From NCBI RefSeq assembly GCF_038396675.1, contig NC_088933.1, forward strand, positions 40,448,001-40,512,000: a DNA stretch of 64,000 nt, read 5' to 3'. The notes beneath the pieces were generated by a model. It did not search any database. It was given only the letters and a program-made list of their open reading frames with translations, and was not told where the DNA came from. Position numbers and translations under genes: made by a program. Shown here in pieces: positions 38,474-52,088 of this stretch (position 1 is its first letter; the number at the start of each line of letters is the position of its first letter). Source of the DNA: Hydra vulgaris. Lineage: Eukaryota; Cnidaria; Hydrozoa; Anthoathecata; Hydridae.

Positions 38474-41400
38474 ATCATCTAAAGCTTTGCCTCTTAAACA
38501 AACCAACAAAAATATCTAAACTAACTGAGAGACTTTTTGTTTGCCATCTTTTAATGTGTTCGTGATTTTTGTACAATAAATGTTAAGACAAAATGTGTTT
38601 CATTGTGTTTTTCATTTTGTGTTTTTCTCTTAAAATAAAAAAAATATTTTTATCGAGTTTTTTATGAACAAGGAGTACTAGAAATTTAAAAACTCTAACT
38701 AGATTTAAAATGAATAAAATGACTAATTGTTAGACAATTTGATAAAATGATTAATAGTTTACTCGAAACTGATTAAAACGGTCACACAACTTTAATCGAA
38801 TTAATCATTAGTTTTTTAATTTAGTTGGTTATTAATTGATAATCAAAAATCACGGTTGTCCGCTCTCTAATATATATGTTTAAAAATGTCACGTAACGAT
38901 GAGGGCGGGGAGGAATTGTTTAAAATGTCCCATATACAAAGAAGGGGGGCGAAGGAGTCTGAAAACAGCAAAAAAGTGTATCGTATTACTTGAATAGCCC
39001 CATATAGCATACGTACAATTAATTATAAGGGTAATAGCATATAGAGCATAAACATTCTTTTAATTTATTTGAGTATCTATTAGCAAAATAATTAAAATAA
39101 ATAATAATCAAAAATTGGAATAAAATTGACCAAATAAGAGTCGGTTGGTTTTTTAATTGAGATATTATTTGTTGACAAACAGTTTTGACTACCCATTTGC
39201 ACAATCAAAAGTTGTAATTATGAAACTTACAAGATTATCATAAAGTGAAATTTGAATTTCTCTATAAAATATCATTAAAATATGTGTTTTGTTAAAAAAT
39301 GAATGCAATACTTTTGCAATAACTTACCTTCATTATATGGTAAAAACTAACATTAAAAATACATCCTTAGCTTTTTATTGTTTATCAATTTTTGTTTTAT
39401 AGTACTAGACTGTTAAAAGTATTAAAACTCTGTTATTCGAAATATGCAATGGATTTATCTTATTAAAATTTCCTTTAATTAATTTTATCTTAAGAACATT
39501 TTATTAGATTTTCAAACGTTTGAAAAGAGCAATTTTAAAAATACCTTTTTCTCACCCTTAGGTGTTTCGGATCAGATTTGATCATTTTAAACTAGTATTT
39601 CCTTCTTCTTTATTATCAGAATCCACATATCATTGTACTTCTTACAGCTACCATAACGCCTAGTGTAAATCTTTTCGTAAATTTTGGTGACTGCCCTTGG
39701 GCAGGAATCTTTTGTCTTCCGTCTTCCTTTCTCTTGAAAATTCAAAGTGAAAATTTAAATTTAAAACCTAACTCTTCTCCATGATTTTCCTATCATTGTG
39801 CTGCTGCAATTTTTAATCGTAACTATAATTTTCATATCTATAACTAAAACATTTCTTCAGAAAACAGACGTTTTCTGGAGAACTATTGCTCTCTGTTATC
39901 TTGTTTAACTATTGCTCTCTGTTATCTTGTTAACTATTGTTCTCTGTTATTTTGTTTACTATTGCTAGAAACTATTTTAAAAAGATTTTGCCTAACGCCA
40001 AAGCTTGCTATTCACAGATCACAAAGTTTCGTATTTCATCTCGGAAATTAGGCTACCGAGACTTATAGAGAAATTTCAACAGTGTTTGTAATGAACGAAT
40101 CTGATATTCCATTAGTCTTGCATTGTTCAGATTTGTTATTTCACCAAGATAAATTTCACCAGATTTGTTATATTCACCAAAATAAAGCTGAATAGTTGGC
40201 TAAATCATCTCTTGATTTGTCTAATTACACCTTACCTGATATAGCCAACAAACAGATCGATTCATTGCTTTACATTCGAAACACTCCAGGTTCAATATGC
40301 TAAGTGATTTCCTACATAAACTCTTCTACAGCTTGTGGTATGTACAACATTCCTGTTAGAGTCTTGCAGAGTTAATCTCCGGAGCTGTCATATATACTTT
40401 CATAGTTATTTAACAAGTGCTTATCTGAGTTTTGTTTTCTTGCCTGCTGGAAAGCAGCATAGGTTATTCCTATTTTGAAAAGTTCGGGAGAGTGATCTGA
40501 CTTGTCTAACTACTCATACCTTAGATAACTAATTAAGAAATGCTTAAACAGTCAGCATAAATCTAATAACTTACTTTCTGACCAGAAAGTAATCTGAAAG
40601 TAAGTTATTAGATTTAGATTTTCTCGTTCTATTGTTGATTTGCTAACGGTAATAACCGACAAGTTTTATCGTGTATTAGATGTGGAGAGTTAAGGGCAGT
40701 TCTATTTTCTATTGTAAACTTAAGCGAAAAATTTATACGACGTTGAAAAACTAGATATTTTTATTAAACATTGAGACTCGATATGAATAATAACTAATGC
40801 TGTTGTCTTTACTTTTTAGTAATATTAACAAGAAAGCTACAGCGCTTTAATTCTAAGAAAATGGTAACGAAAGTGTATGCAAATATGTAACTTATGTAAA
40901 CTTCGAATTGTGTAATGCTAAAAATTTTATAAAGATTTACAGTTTTATTTTTACTTGAAATTTGAATAACTCAATCTTGATTTAAGTCAATTATTTGTTG
41001 TTTTTAAAAACTATTTTGATCATTAAAAAATGATAAAATATTTTACGAATAATACATTTTAGTGGCCAAAGTAGTTAGCTCGCAGCGTTTTTTAGACCCT
41101 TTGTCGTGGTTTAAGCCCTTTTTTTTGTATTTGAAAACAACAAAAAAAGTGTTTTCAAGTACAAAAAAAATTTTGTTTTCAATATAAAATTTTTTTTTTG
41201 ATTTTTTCAAATACAAAATATTTTTAGAGTTCTATAGATATTATTTACATAACAATTGATGAATGTTAAAAGGGCGGAACTCCAATTATTAAAAATTTCA
41301 GGAAACTAAAAAAAACTGCAATTTCTCCAGTAGTACACTTTTGTTAACGGTTTAATAATTTGTTTTTGGAGAGGATAATGTTTTTCAGTTTGAAAAAAAA

Positions 41401-41863
41401 TTATTGAACCATTAATAAAACTTTACTACGAGGGGAAATGGAGATTTTTAAGTTTCCCGTAGGTTTACATTATTGGACTTCCACCCTTTTAACATTCTCC
41501 GATTCATTTATAAAAATATATATATATTATTTAATGTTATATAACATATACTGTTAAATGATACTGTATATTATATGCTCTATATTGTACTGTATATGCT
41601 GTATATTTATAATGTATATTATATACTGTACAAAAGAAAGTAAAAAATTTTAAAAAATCATCGAATTTCTAAAAATATCAAAAATCAGAAAAAATTAGTT
41701 GAGCGTGTGTTATGATAGAGATGCTATGTTATCAATGTGCTCAGATATTAGTCCTAGCAAGCTGCAATTTTTGATTAAGTCTCGGTAATGTCTATTTTAC
41801 ATTGATCAATTCTATACTTAGTACCATTCCTTGCTTTAATACTTTTTAGTTATTGGTGAAAAA

Positions 41864-42030
<167 letters not shown>

Positions 42031-43293
42031 TGTATACACAAAATTTTTTAAATGTATTTTAAAAAAAAAAAGTCTTAAAAAAACAGAGTTTATTTAAGAC
42101 TTCTGTTCTTAAAAGAACAGAGCAAAAATAAATAAGTAGAAAATCACCCAATAGAAAACCTTTTAAGATTTTGGGGCCACAACACACTGAAGTTTCCTCA
42201 TGTTTAACCAACTAATGCGTTATTTTTATTTATTTTCCGGTGAATTCTCATGGTTATTTAAATTTTATTGAGGCAAATGTTTTACTATGTTTTACTGGCA
42301 TGTTCACTTAAACTTATAAATTTTAAACATTTTTAAAGTAGTAGTTTGTATGCAACTTTTAAAAGGTTTTTTTTAACGAAAGTTTTTCAGTTATGTTATA
42401 GAGATGTTTTACGCTTTTCAATAATAAACTTTTGCTTATTATTAATACAATTTCAAAAAATATTTGTATTAAACATGGAATCTGACAATTCAATAGTTTT
42501 TGACAACTAGAAACTTAGGAAGTTTGTAAATAATTACATTTGTACATTTGGCATGTTCGACTGTTGGATATTTAGTTAAATTTATAAATATGCTTGTCAA
42601 AATATTTGTTTATATCATTCCTAATTATACATTATACAAGCGTTGCATAAAAACGTCATTCTGCATTGGCGTTTTATGCTTGCCAAAGTATTTGGTTATA
42701 TCATTACTAATTATGCTTTATACACGTGTTGCTTAAAGATTTAGTTGTGTATAGGTGTTTAAATATACTTAATTTATGTAAATAAATACATTTGAGAAAT
42801 GAATTATGAAAATCACAATTTTCTACAATATTTTGAATAGGAAATTGTTGGAGATGGTGGTTGGTGTTTAGGTGGTTGTGAATGTTTATGAAAAACTTAC
42901 TTTTTTAGTATGTTACTAAAATAGTAAATTTTTCTCTTACTATATTGATTATAAACAGCATTTTGGCAAACTAATTTTTATAATTTAGAAACGTATACTT
43001 TGTTAAACACTTGAATTCATTTACATATCAAAAATGTAAATCTGCATAATTTATATAAAGATATAAAAATAAAAAAAGTAATCTGAAATCGAGGAATGCT
43101 TTATAGATTTTTATTTGTAGAAAGTTTTCAACCCTAAAGGTATATTAATGCTTTATTTATAATAGAATCTAAAAAGATATTAAAAATTTAGTTGTGAATT
43201 ATAAAAGAAATATTTAGTGTAAAAATTATTATGGTTAATTTTGATTCACTATTTTACTTAGATTCCTACTATAAAAGAAAGAGATTAGATTAC

Positions 43294-43372
43294 AAAAAGT
43301 AGATGACTGTAATGGGGTCTAAAAAGTAGATGACTGTAATGGGGTCTAAAAGGTAGATGACTACAATGGGGT
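43294..43372 (+). repeat. Tandem repeat, three copies of about 26 bp
   Basis: Unit close to AAAAAGTAGATGACTGTAAT followed by GGGGTCT; the third copy has two substitutions. Confidence 0.85.
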
Positions 43373-44220
43373 GGTAATATTGTTTAAATAAAGCATATTA
43401 TTTATTGAACTAACTTGATCTGTTTATGGTTTTATTTAAAGAGGTGGAATACGAAAAAAAACTTATAGGAAAGGTAACCATTGTTATATTTATAAAGTTT
43501 TGAAAAGAATGTTCTAGGAAAATTTCGTAATGATAAGATTGGCAAATTATGCTGCACTGACGAAAATATTGTGTATGTTAGTTCAAAGTTTAATTAGAAA
43601 CTTTACAAAAAAGGAGAAAAAGCAACAGAAGTTTTTCGGTCTTTCAGGGGAGATGTGCACCGACTTACGAATTGCAATAATATCTTTAAGCAGCTGAATG
43701 GAATACAAGCTTTATATTCCAAAATTTTCAACCTCTAGATTTTAGATGGGAGGAACTTTGAGCAATTTTCTGAAGCTATAGAATTAGATATAAAAAGAGA
43801 AGATTTGTCTCCTAAAGCAGGCTAAATGCAAAACTTATATTATCTTACCAATACGTCTGCAATTCTTGTGCAGTATTCATTTTACTTATGAGGAATAATG
43901 ACGAGAATGCTAAGATTTTAAAATTTATTCACTCATTTATAGGTTGGCAAGTTTATTTATTTGGTAATGTGACACAATGAAAAAAAAAGTTAATTTAAGA
44001 AAACCATTTAGACTTTCACAAAAAGATGATTTGCGTATTGTCAAAAATCATGTAATAGGATTATCGAGTTTAATCTGCAGTAAACTTCTTTTTGATTATG
44101 AAACCAGCTATAGGAATCTAAGAAATGCTACATGTGCACGCATAACTTTATTAGATGGCAGAATCTTCTCAATTGATAGCACAGTGAAAATAATAAACAA
44201 TGACTTAAAATACTTGACAG

Positions 44221-47191
44221 CAGGGCCAGCTCAACAGTGTGGCCAAGCACCACTTGGCCACAGGCGCCGCTTCGAAGGGGGCGCCAAAAAAAAAGAAAAC
44301 TCAAAATTCGAAAACAAAAAAAATTAAAAATAAATATAAATTAAAAAGAAAACAGTTTTCAGATTTAAGATTTCAATTTTATAAAAATTTTTTTAAAGAA
44401 AATTTTCCATAATTGTCGAACTTAAAAAACCAGTTTATACAGTACCACTGGTATAATCCACATTTAACAAGTTTTTGCTTATGAAGCTAACTCAATTCAA
44501 TGCATGTTACATATTTTACTCTTTACAAATTTAAGTGAACAAAAAAATGTTTCAAAAGAGGATATAAATACAACCATCATGTTTGGAAAACAAGAAAAAG
44601 TTGTTTTCTCTGTCAGAGTATAAGTGATGTTTGGAGAAGTATTTAAAAACTTGCTTAGAAGTTGTGTCAGTGCCATCTATTAATTCCAAAAGTATTCAAA
44701 ACATCCAGGTAAGAAAATCAAACATTTAACAATTCATCATATATTAAATTTGACTAAAATATCATAAAAAATGATTATAGTGTGTACCATCAACTAGCCA
44801 AAATGATCTCAATTATAATCATTCTGAAGCAAGCAACCAAATAGACGCCGTCATTGAGTCTACAACAGAAAACTCCGATAATTATTTGGATATTGAAAGC
44901 TGGCCTAAAAATACTGTGTCATCGACAGATCTACTGGTTAAAATTGGTCCAATTCAAATAATGGATTTTGACTTTCCTTTCACCAGTCAAGAAGGAAGAA
45001 AACGAAGATTTAGTATAAGTCATTATTTACGGAAGCTACCAAATCGGGAAAAGTAACAAAAAATAAACGTGAATGGTTTGTTTATACTAAAACAAAAGAC
45101 GCTGCCTTTTGCTTCTCTTTTGCGCAAGCTCTTTTCTGAGATTACTGAGATTTCTGGTGAAGGAGTATCAAAATGGAAAAACTTTACTAACAGATTGAAT
45201 GCTCACGACACAAATTTAGATCATTTAAATTGTTATATGACCTGGCATGATCTTATTAAAAGGTTCAAAGGATCATCAACAATTGATCCAGTTCAGCAGA
45301 GACAAATGGACGCCATGTCTTAGAGCAACTTTTTTCCGTTATAAATTTCATGGGTCCCAAAATGTAGCATTGCGAGGGACTTCAGGTAAACTTTATGATG
45401 ACAATAATAGTTGCTTTTTGAAAATAGTGGAACTGTTTGCCAAGTTTGATCCTGTGATGAATGAGCATATCAAGAGAATAAAAAACAAAGAAATTTAGTC
45501 ATTACTTGGGTGAAAATATTTAAAATGAAATTATTCAAATTTTATCTAAAGCAGTCAAAGAAAAAATAGTAATTGATTTAAAGACAAGAAAATACTACTC
45601 AGTTACTGTTGACTGTACTCCAGATACTTCCCATACTGAACAGATGACAATAATTTTACGTTTTGTGTCAATACTGCCCACTCCAGATGAAAGGAAAGCT
45701 AAGTTGATATAAGAGAGCATTTTTAAGCTTTATTGACATTATTGATACTACAGTCGCTGGAATGACTGAAAAAATATTAGAAACTTTGGATTGTCATGGA
45801 ATTTCTATGCAATATAGAGGACAAGGATATGATAATGGATGGAATATACGAGGCAAACAAAACGGAGTTAAAGCCAAGATCCGTTATCTTAATTCACGAG
45901 CCTTTTATGTTCCTTGCTCACCTCATTCACTTAATTTAGTTATCAATGATGCTATGGGAAGCTGTTTAGATGCAGTAACATTCTTTGACATTGTGCAACA
46001 TTTTTCTCATCTTCAACTCAGCGATGCAACATTTTACGTCAGTTTGTCCAAGGTTTAACTTTGAAAGGACTTTGTGAAACGAGATGGACAAGTAAAGTTG
46101 ATGCCTTAAAACCATTAAGACATCAACTGAGAGAGATAATACAAGCTTTAGAAAGCTTCTGGAATATCGAATTACCTGTATCTTCAGTAACAGCAACCAA
46201 AAATCTAGAACACTACTGCAGAAAATTGACTTTAAATTTGTTTGCTCCCTTATCACTTGGTATTATGTGCTGAGTCAAATTGAGATAACAAGCAAATCTC
46301 TTCAAGAAGTCAATTTAAATATTCGTCAGGCTGTTTAATTTCTAACACTTTGGAGTATGTTAAGATTATAGAACTGATGAACAACTTCAAAAGATGTTAG
46401 AAACTGCAAGAACATTGTCTGTTAAGCTAAATATTGAATCCGAATTTGAAAAAACGCGTGGTCGTACCAAAATAAGAATGTTTGCTTATGCAAGTCAAGA
46501 GGAATCAATGACTGAAGAAGACAATTTAAAATAAACTTCTTCAATAGCATTTTAGATCACGCTATTGGATTTTTGCAGGATCGGTTTGAAATGCTTATGC
46601 AGCATAATAATCAGTTCAATTTTCTTTAGTTTAAATGCCAAGGACATTACTGAAGATGAATAACTAAAAAGATGCATGGATTAAGAAAAATTGGCATCTT
46701 GCAACGAGTTGAAAGATGTTTCTGGAACTGACTTGTTTAAAGAGAGGGAAACTACTCTCCAAGAAATATTTTAGATTTTTTTTGTTCAAGCAATTTGAAT
46801 GCAGCTTTGGTAAACTTATTTGTCTCTCTCAGAATACTTCTAACTCTATTTGTATCTGTTGCAAAAGCAGAGAGAAGCTTCTCCAAGATGAAGTTAATCA
46901 AAACGTATATTAGTACAACAATGACACAGGATAGAATGGATGGTCTAGCAATATCATCAATAGAACAAGCAATTGCAAAAGAATTGGACTCAGAAGATAT
47001 GATTAAATCATTTGCTATTTTAAAAGCAAGAAAGGTTAAATTGTAAATAAATATTGAAAGTTCACCACGAATGTCCATAATACGATATTTCTTATTATTC
47101 GGGGGATGAGAGAGGGGGGGGGGGAGAGGAAGGAGGGGAGGCATTAATTGAAAAATGGCTACAGGTGTCATATACCCATGAGCCGGCCCTG
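44221..47191 (+). mobile_element. hAT transposon (hAT-C)
   Basis: The ends read CAGGGCCAGCTCA and (reverse complement) CAGGGCCGGCTCA. A perfect 8-bp duplication CTTGACAG flanks them (44213-44220, 47192-47199). Contains a broken transposase; G-rich sequence at the right end. Confidence 0.9.
44790..47046 (+). pseudogene. hAT-C transposase (DUF4371/ZMYM-type), heavily broken
   Basis: Pieces in shifting frames. N-terminal FANRLNAH-type region near 45170. A DUF4371-like core with TVDCTPDTSHTEQM near 45605 and FYVPCSPHSLNLVINDA near 45905. CETRWTSKVDALKPL near 46073. The C-terminal dimerisation block SVAKAERSFSKMKLIK lies near 46855. Each piece is typical of this hAT branch, but many stops separate them. 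Confidence 0.75.
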
Positions 47192-47199
47192 CTTGACAG

Positions 47200-48364
47200 T
47201 TTGGACTGCATTTTAGTGAAGTCTGTGAAAGTAAATTATATAACAGAAAAGGGCAATAACCACCTAGTACCAGAAATTATTACAGGTAATGCAATAAAAA
47301 TTTTTGCATTCTTGCAATAAAAATTTTTTTTAACAAAAAGCTAGCTGAAAAGGGTCAAAATTCATGTTTCAGGTTGGCAAGTTGTAAATAAATGGTTCAA
47401 GTAAGTTTTAAAATTGCGAAAAGACAACAGCACTTAAAATCCGGCATAAGGTTATTACATATTCATTAATATAATTATATATTATTACTCATTTGGATCA
47501 AAAAAATTAATAAACAAAAAACCTGAAATAACTTTTAAATGCAGACATGAAAATAATTACCTTTTAAGAAATTATAAAAATAAATGACCAGACTAAAATA
47601 ATCTTAATTCGAAAGAAATGTTTTTATAATTTATTTTTTGAACTCAACTACTTAACTGTTGTTAATTCAACTTCTTAGATGCAAAATAAGTGCAGTTAAT
47701 ACATAATTGGTTATAACAACTACGAACTTTCTGTGAAATATTTGTTCTAAAATTTGAATTTTTTGATGTTTTATTCATCCTGATGTCTGTGTTAAGGCCG
47801 AGATCAAGCCGAAGTCGAGCCAACGTTGCTACATTGGTTAAACATCGCACAGTGGGGAGGAAACGCTTTAAAACTGAACATTCGACGTAAATAAAAAAAG
47901 GCGTTATGAAAACGTTTTTGGGGGTAATTTATATAAAAGAGTCTCTGGTTCATCTTATCCACATGTTTTTTTTAGAAGACTGGTCTTTAACCCTGTAGAA
48001 CTCATAATATAGTTCAACTCGTTTGTTTAAAAAATAAATCGCGTAGGGATCATCTATACACGATGTCAGCAAATATAGCGGGAGAGATTGCTAGAAAGTT
48101 TGACGCTAATTGATAATGGGGAGGGGGTTTTGAGGCTAAAATGATATCAATTTAAATTAATTTAAATAATTTTTTTAATTTTGATGAGCAGATTTTAACG
48201 GTATTTACATCTACTAAATGGTATAGAAAGGATGTTTTGTTTGTGAGGAAATTAATATTAAATGCGGGAATTTAATATTGTATTTTATTAAATTATTTAT
48301 AATATAATATTATAAATTGATATGATAAGTTTCCCAGAGACATTAAACAAATAACAACTACTAA
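47200..48364. other. No gene seen
   Basis: AT-rich sequence continuing the locus interrupted by hAT-C, up to the next TIR element. No coding or RNA feature recognised. Confidence 0.4.
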
Positions 48365-51300
48365 TAGGCCGTATGCAGGTTTATCTGTTTCTTTCATCCC
48401 GTTGCTCAAATTTGGGGTTCTCATTTTTACTAAATAAACTTGCGTGTTAACATTTAGTGAAACGAAAACATAAGTGATTACAATATTAAACACCATAGTT
48501 TACCTATAATAAGAATTTTTCTGTTCACCATTCGTTCACGCGTGTCGTGTTCAAGATTAATCGATAGAATAATTTTATTTACACTTTGATAAACGTGGAA
48601 TTAACGAATTTACCAGAGCGTTTATTAAAGAATAAGTCTATTATTATTAAAAATTTATTAAAAATTTAATTTTATTAATTTTTATTAAAAAATAAAGTTA
48701 TGCAAAATAATACAATGAAAAAAATATATTATCAAAATAAATGGCGGAAGGTAAAATTTGCTTGATACATTTTAACAACGTTGTGAATCAAGATGACCTT
48801 GTCAAAATTACTAAAGCTTCTTTTGAAAGACTTTTAGGACTTTGACAGGCGTGAAAAAATTAAATGGTAACCACAGAGAAGTATTTGCTAAAAGTTATTA
48901 TTATTTTAGCAAAGATAAAATACAACTTCAGCAACAACTTCTAGTTGTTTCAGATTCAATTAAGACCGATTTATTATGGTATCGTCGTTCATGTTATCAA
49001 AGATTTACAAATCAAATTATTTTAGAAAGGGTTTTAAAAAGAGTTGAAAAAAATAAGGATGAGCTGCAAATATCTTTACAACAGGACATCAATTTGGATT
49101 TACTAGAGTCTAACAAACCTTTTGATTTAAAAAGAAAAAGTAAAAGGTTGTTATCTGTCCAACATAATAAAAAAAATATATCCAAGTCTGCAAATGATTA
49201 CCAAGAATTTGTCTAATATGTAAGAAAGCCCAACTAAAATACTATGATCAAGTAATTCTGTTATTTATTACTATAATTAGAAAATTGTATAAATAAAATA
49301 TTATTATAATATAAATGTATAAAATAATTTATTAATATAATTAAAAAAGAGTGTATAACCAAAAATAAATAAAAGAGGGTTTTATTTGTAAAAAAAATGA
49401 GTTTGTTACATTAGTTATACTTATATTTTTATTAATTTGTTTTATTTAATGTTATGAATTATTTATATAGGTTTCTAAAAATATGGTATTCCAAAGTTTA
49501 ACTCAAGCATAAACTTACAATGCCGGCAAGTTGCGACTCGCAGCTGAACATAAAAATGACACAAATATTTTATTGGAAATAGGTAGTAATGAGCAATGCT
49601 CTTCTAGAGATGTTACAAAATCAACAACTTCAAAAACTCTCATTTACAAAGATTCATATAATTTATTCTGTAAAGAAGTAATTATACATCGTTTGTGTAA
49701 AGAAAGTGAAATAATTAACATGTCACGTTTATATCAGATATTTTTGCGATATATTAATTATAATGAGGGCATAGATGCATTTTCTTATAGAAAATATAGA
49801 TTTAAAGAACAACGACGTAAAGATTATCCATATATATTATTCCATAGGCGTGAAACAAGAAATAAAAGTGAAATTGTTTTACAGCACAAGCTTTTAGCTG
49901 GAAAAAAATGCAAAAAACATGATTTCGAGTGATGATACAGTATCAACTGAATCTTATAGTGACACGGATGAATTAGTCATGAAATCTGTTCATTATGAAA
50001 ATCATTAGTTAAATATGTATAAAAGTGCTGTGAGTTTAAATAAAGAAATCCGAAATTTTGAATCATTTGAGTATGAGTGGCCACCAACAGCAAATGACAT
50101 ACAAAATTGCAAAAAAATAGTTCCAATTAATCTATTTAATCACTTATGTTGGATGTTAGGATTTTCTGATACAGTTCCTGTTCATAACACATACATTTTT
50201 TTATTAAAGGAGAAGGAACAATGTGTTTTGAATATATCACAGGATATATTTTATGCTGCATCAAGCAGTCAAAAACAGACAGTAAAATCTTTAGCTCTCG
50301 GAACTCGTCAAATCACAGGTTCAAAAGAAATGATTGACATTTTAAATGGGTTTGGACATTCTGCATCCTATGATACGATAGTCAGACATAACACTGCATT
50401 AGCAACTTTAAATTCTACTACAGATCATGTGGTCCCTACAGAACTGATTCCTTCTGTTCCTACAACATTAATTTATGATAATCAGGATTATTGTTAAGTA
50501 CTCTGATACAGATGTGTTGGTTTTGTGTACTTTTGTAAAATGTTGGTTACCAAAAATCGATCTGCACTTTTAGACTGGACAACGCAACCTTCAGCGAATT
50601 ATTTCCATAAATAATGTTGTTCATTATTGGAGTACTCAAACTTGCCTTTCTTTACCAGGATTCCACGCCTTTACTGGTTGCGATTTTACCAGTACGTTTT
50701 TTCAGAAAGGGAAAGTTTGGCTATTAAAACTGATGCAAAGTAATGTAGTATATTTGGAAGCTTTTAGCGATTTGGGTAATAATTCGTTTGCAAAAGAAAA
50801 AACATGTACTGCACTAAAAAAGTTTATCTGCTACGCATATGGTAAACGGAATACCGTTGATATAAACGAAGCTGATTGTCAACTCTTTGGGAAAGGAAAG
50901 TACGGTGAAGAGTTTATGCCTCCAAATAATGATGCCCTTGATAATCACATTAATCGGGCTAACTATGTGGCTTACATATGGAAAAGATGCTTTACACAGT
51001 GGAATAATACTATGATCCCAGTTGGTAATGGCTGGCAAATTATTATTGATCAGATAAATATTTTATGGCTAAAAAACCCACCAGTGTCTGATGTAATTCT
51101 TAATATTGTTTGCCGTAGTTGCAAATGTTGATGCAAAACAAATCAATGCTCTAGCCATCGAGGAAGCTTAAATTGCTCAAAACTTTGCAAATGTACTGAT
51201 TGTGAAAATAAGAAAATGAATTCAGATGAAAACACTGATTCGGATATAAATGGCATAGAAAGCAAAAATGAAAGTGACAACAATGTAAATCCTTTCAAAG

Positions 51301-51647
51301 ATAGTTTTTAAATGAGGGGGGTGGGTGTAAAATATGTAGCCTTTTGTAGTCATTTTTTCTATCTATTAAATTATTATAACTCAATATTTGTTTATATAAG
51401 TGATTACAAATGAAAAATTATATTGTTTTTCTTAAAAAAGTTTGTTTGTGCAACATGCTGCCTCTTTTACTTTGACCCCTTTTTTTCTCAACGAGGATTC
51501 AAATGTGTCATGAGGTTAAAGCTGTAAACATTTTTTTTACAACAAAACAGTTGTATTTTGCTTTTAGAAAGGTTAGAAGTTAAACACTAAGCATGAGCAA
51601 CGAAACTTAATTTCTAGCCATTTTTCGAGATACTTGCATACGGCCTA
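48365..51647 (+). mobile_element. Unclassified TIR transposon, 3.3 kb
   Basis: The ends read TAGGCCGTATGCA and its complement TGCATACGGCCTA (51635-51647). TAA is present outside both ends (48362-48364 and 51648-51650), a possible 3-bp duplication. It encloses a broken gene whose C-terminus is of a type I have seen in uncharacterised, repeated proteins of cnidarians and other animals. No superfamily assigned. Confidence 0.6.
48842..51310 (+). pseudogene. Putative transposon protein with Cys-rich C-terminus, broken
   Basis: Pieces at 48842-49216, 49531-49932, 50015-50497 and 50733-51131, divided by stops and frame changes. The landmark block is PPNNDALDNHINRANYVAYIWKR with GNGW shortly after, then NPPVSDVILNIVCRSCKC and a Cys-rich stretch (NCSKLCKCTDCENKK) resembling CXC/tesmin-type zinc clusters. 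I do not recognise a catalytic domain. Confidence 0.5.
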
Positions 51648-51650
51648 TAA

Positions 51651-52030
51651 CGTAAAATAAAAATTAGTATCGTTTTAATAATATATTAACATTTGACTGC
51701 GAATCAAATTATGTTAGAAGTATTAACTCTTTGTATATAATATTTACAATCGTTATTCGCTCCCTAGCGGATTATAAAATGTGATTCAAAGTAAACTCAT
51801 AAAAGTAAACTCATAAATTTGTCATTTTTTTAATTAAATTGTCGTTATTCCAAATAAGATACTCTAGTTGGTCTCTAGTTGATTGTAAAACGTGATGCAA
51901 TGCAAACACATAAAGTCTATTAAAAAATCGAAACGCTAATTTCTACCCAGCGGGTTGAAGAAACCTTTTTAAAAAACTTGCGCTGACAATGAGCAAAATC
52001 ATTATTCTGATTGTGATGTAAACAACACTA
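51651..52030. other. No gene seen
   Basis: AT-rich spacer; the phrase CATAAAAGTAAACTCATAAA contains a short local duplication. No gene. Confidence 0.35.
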
Positions 52031-52088
52031 ATAAATCAAAATTAAAATATGGATAAAACCGCATTACTTAACTTGTTGATGGTCTCGT

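Noticed and set aside
43977-44327. Host gene interrupted by hAT-C
   Set aside because: After removal of hAT-C the frame stops within a few codons, and the 80 or so residues match nothing I know.
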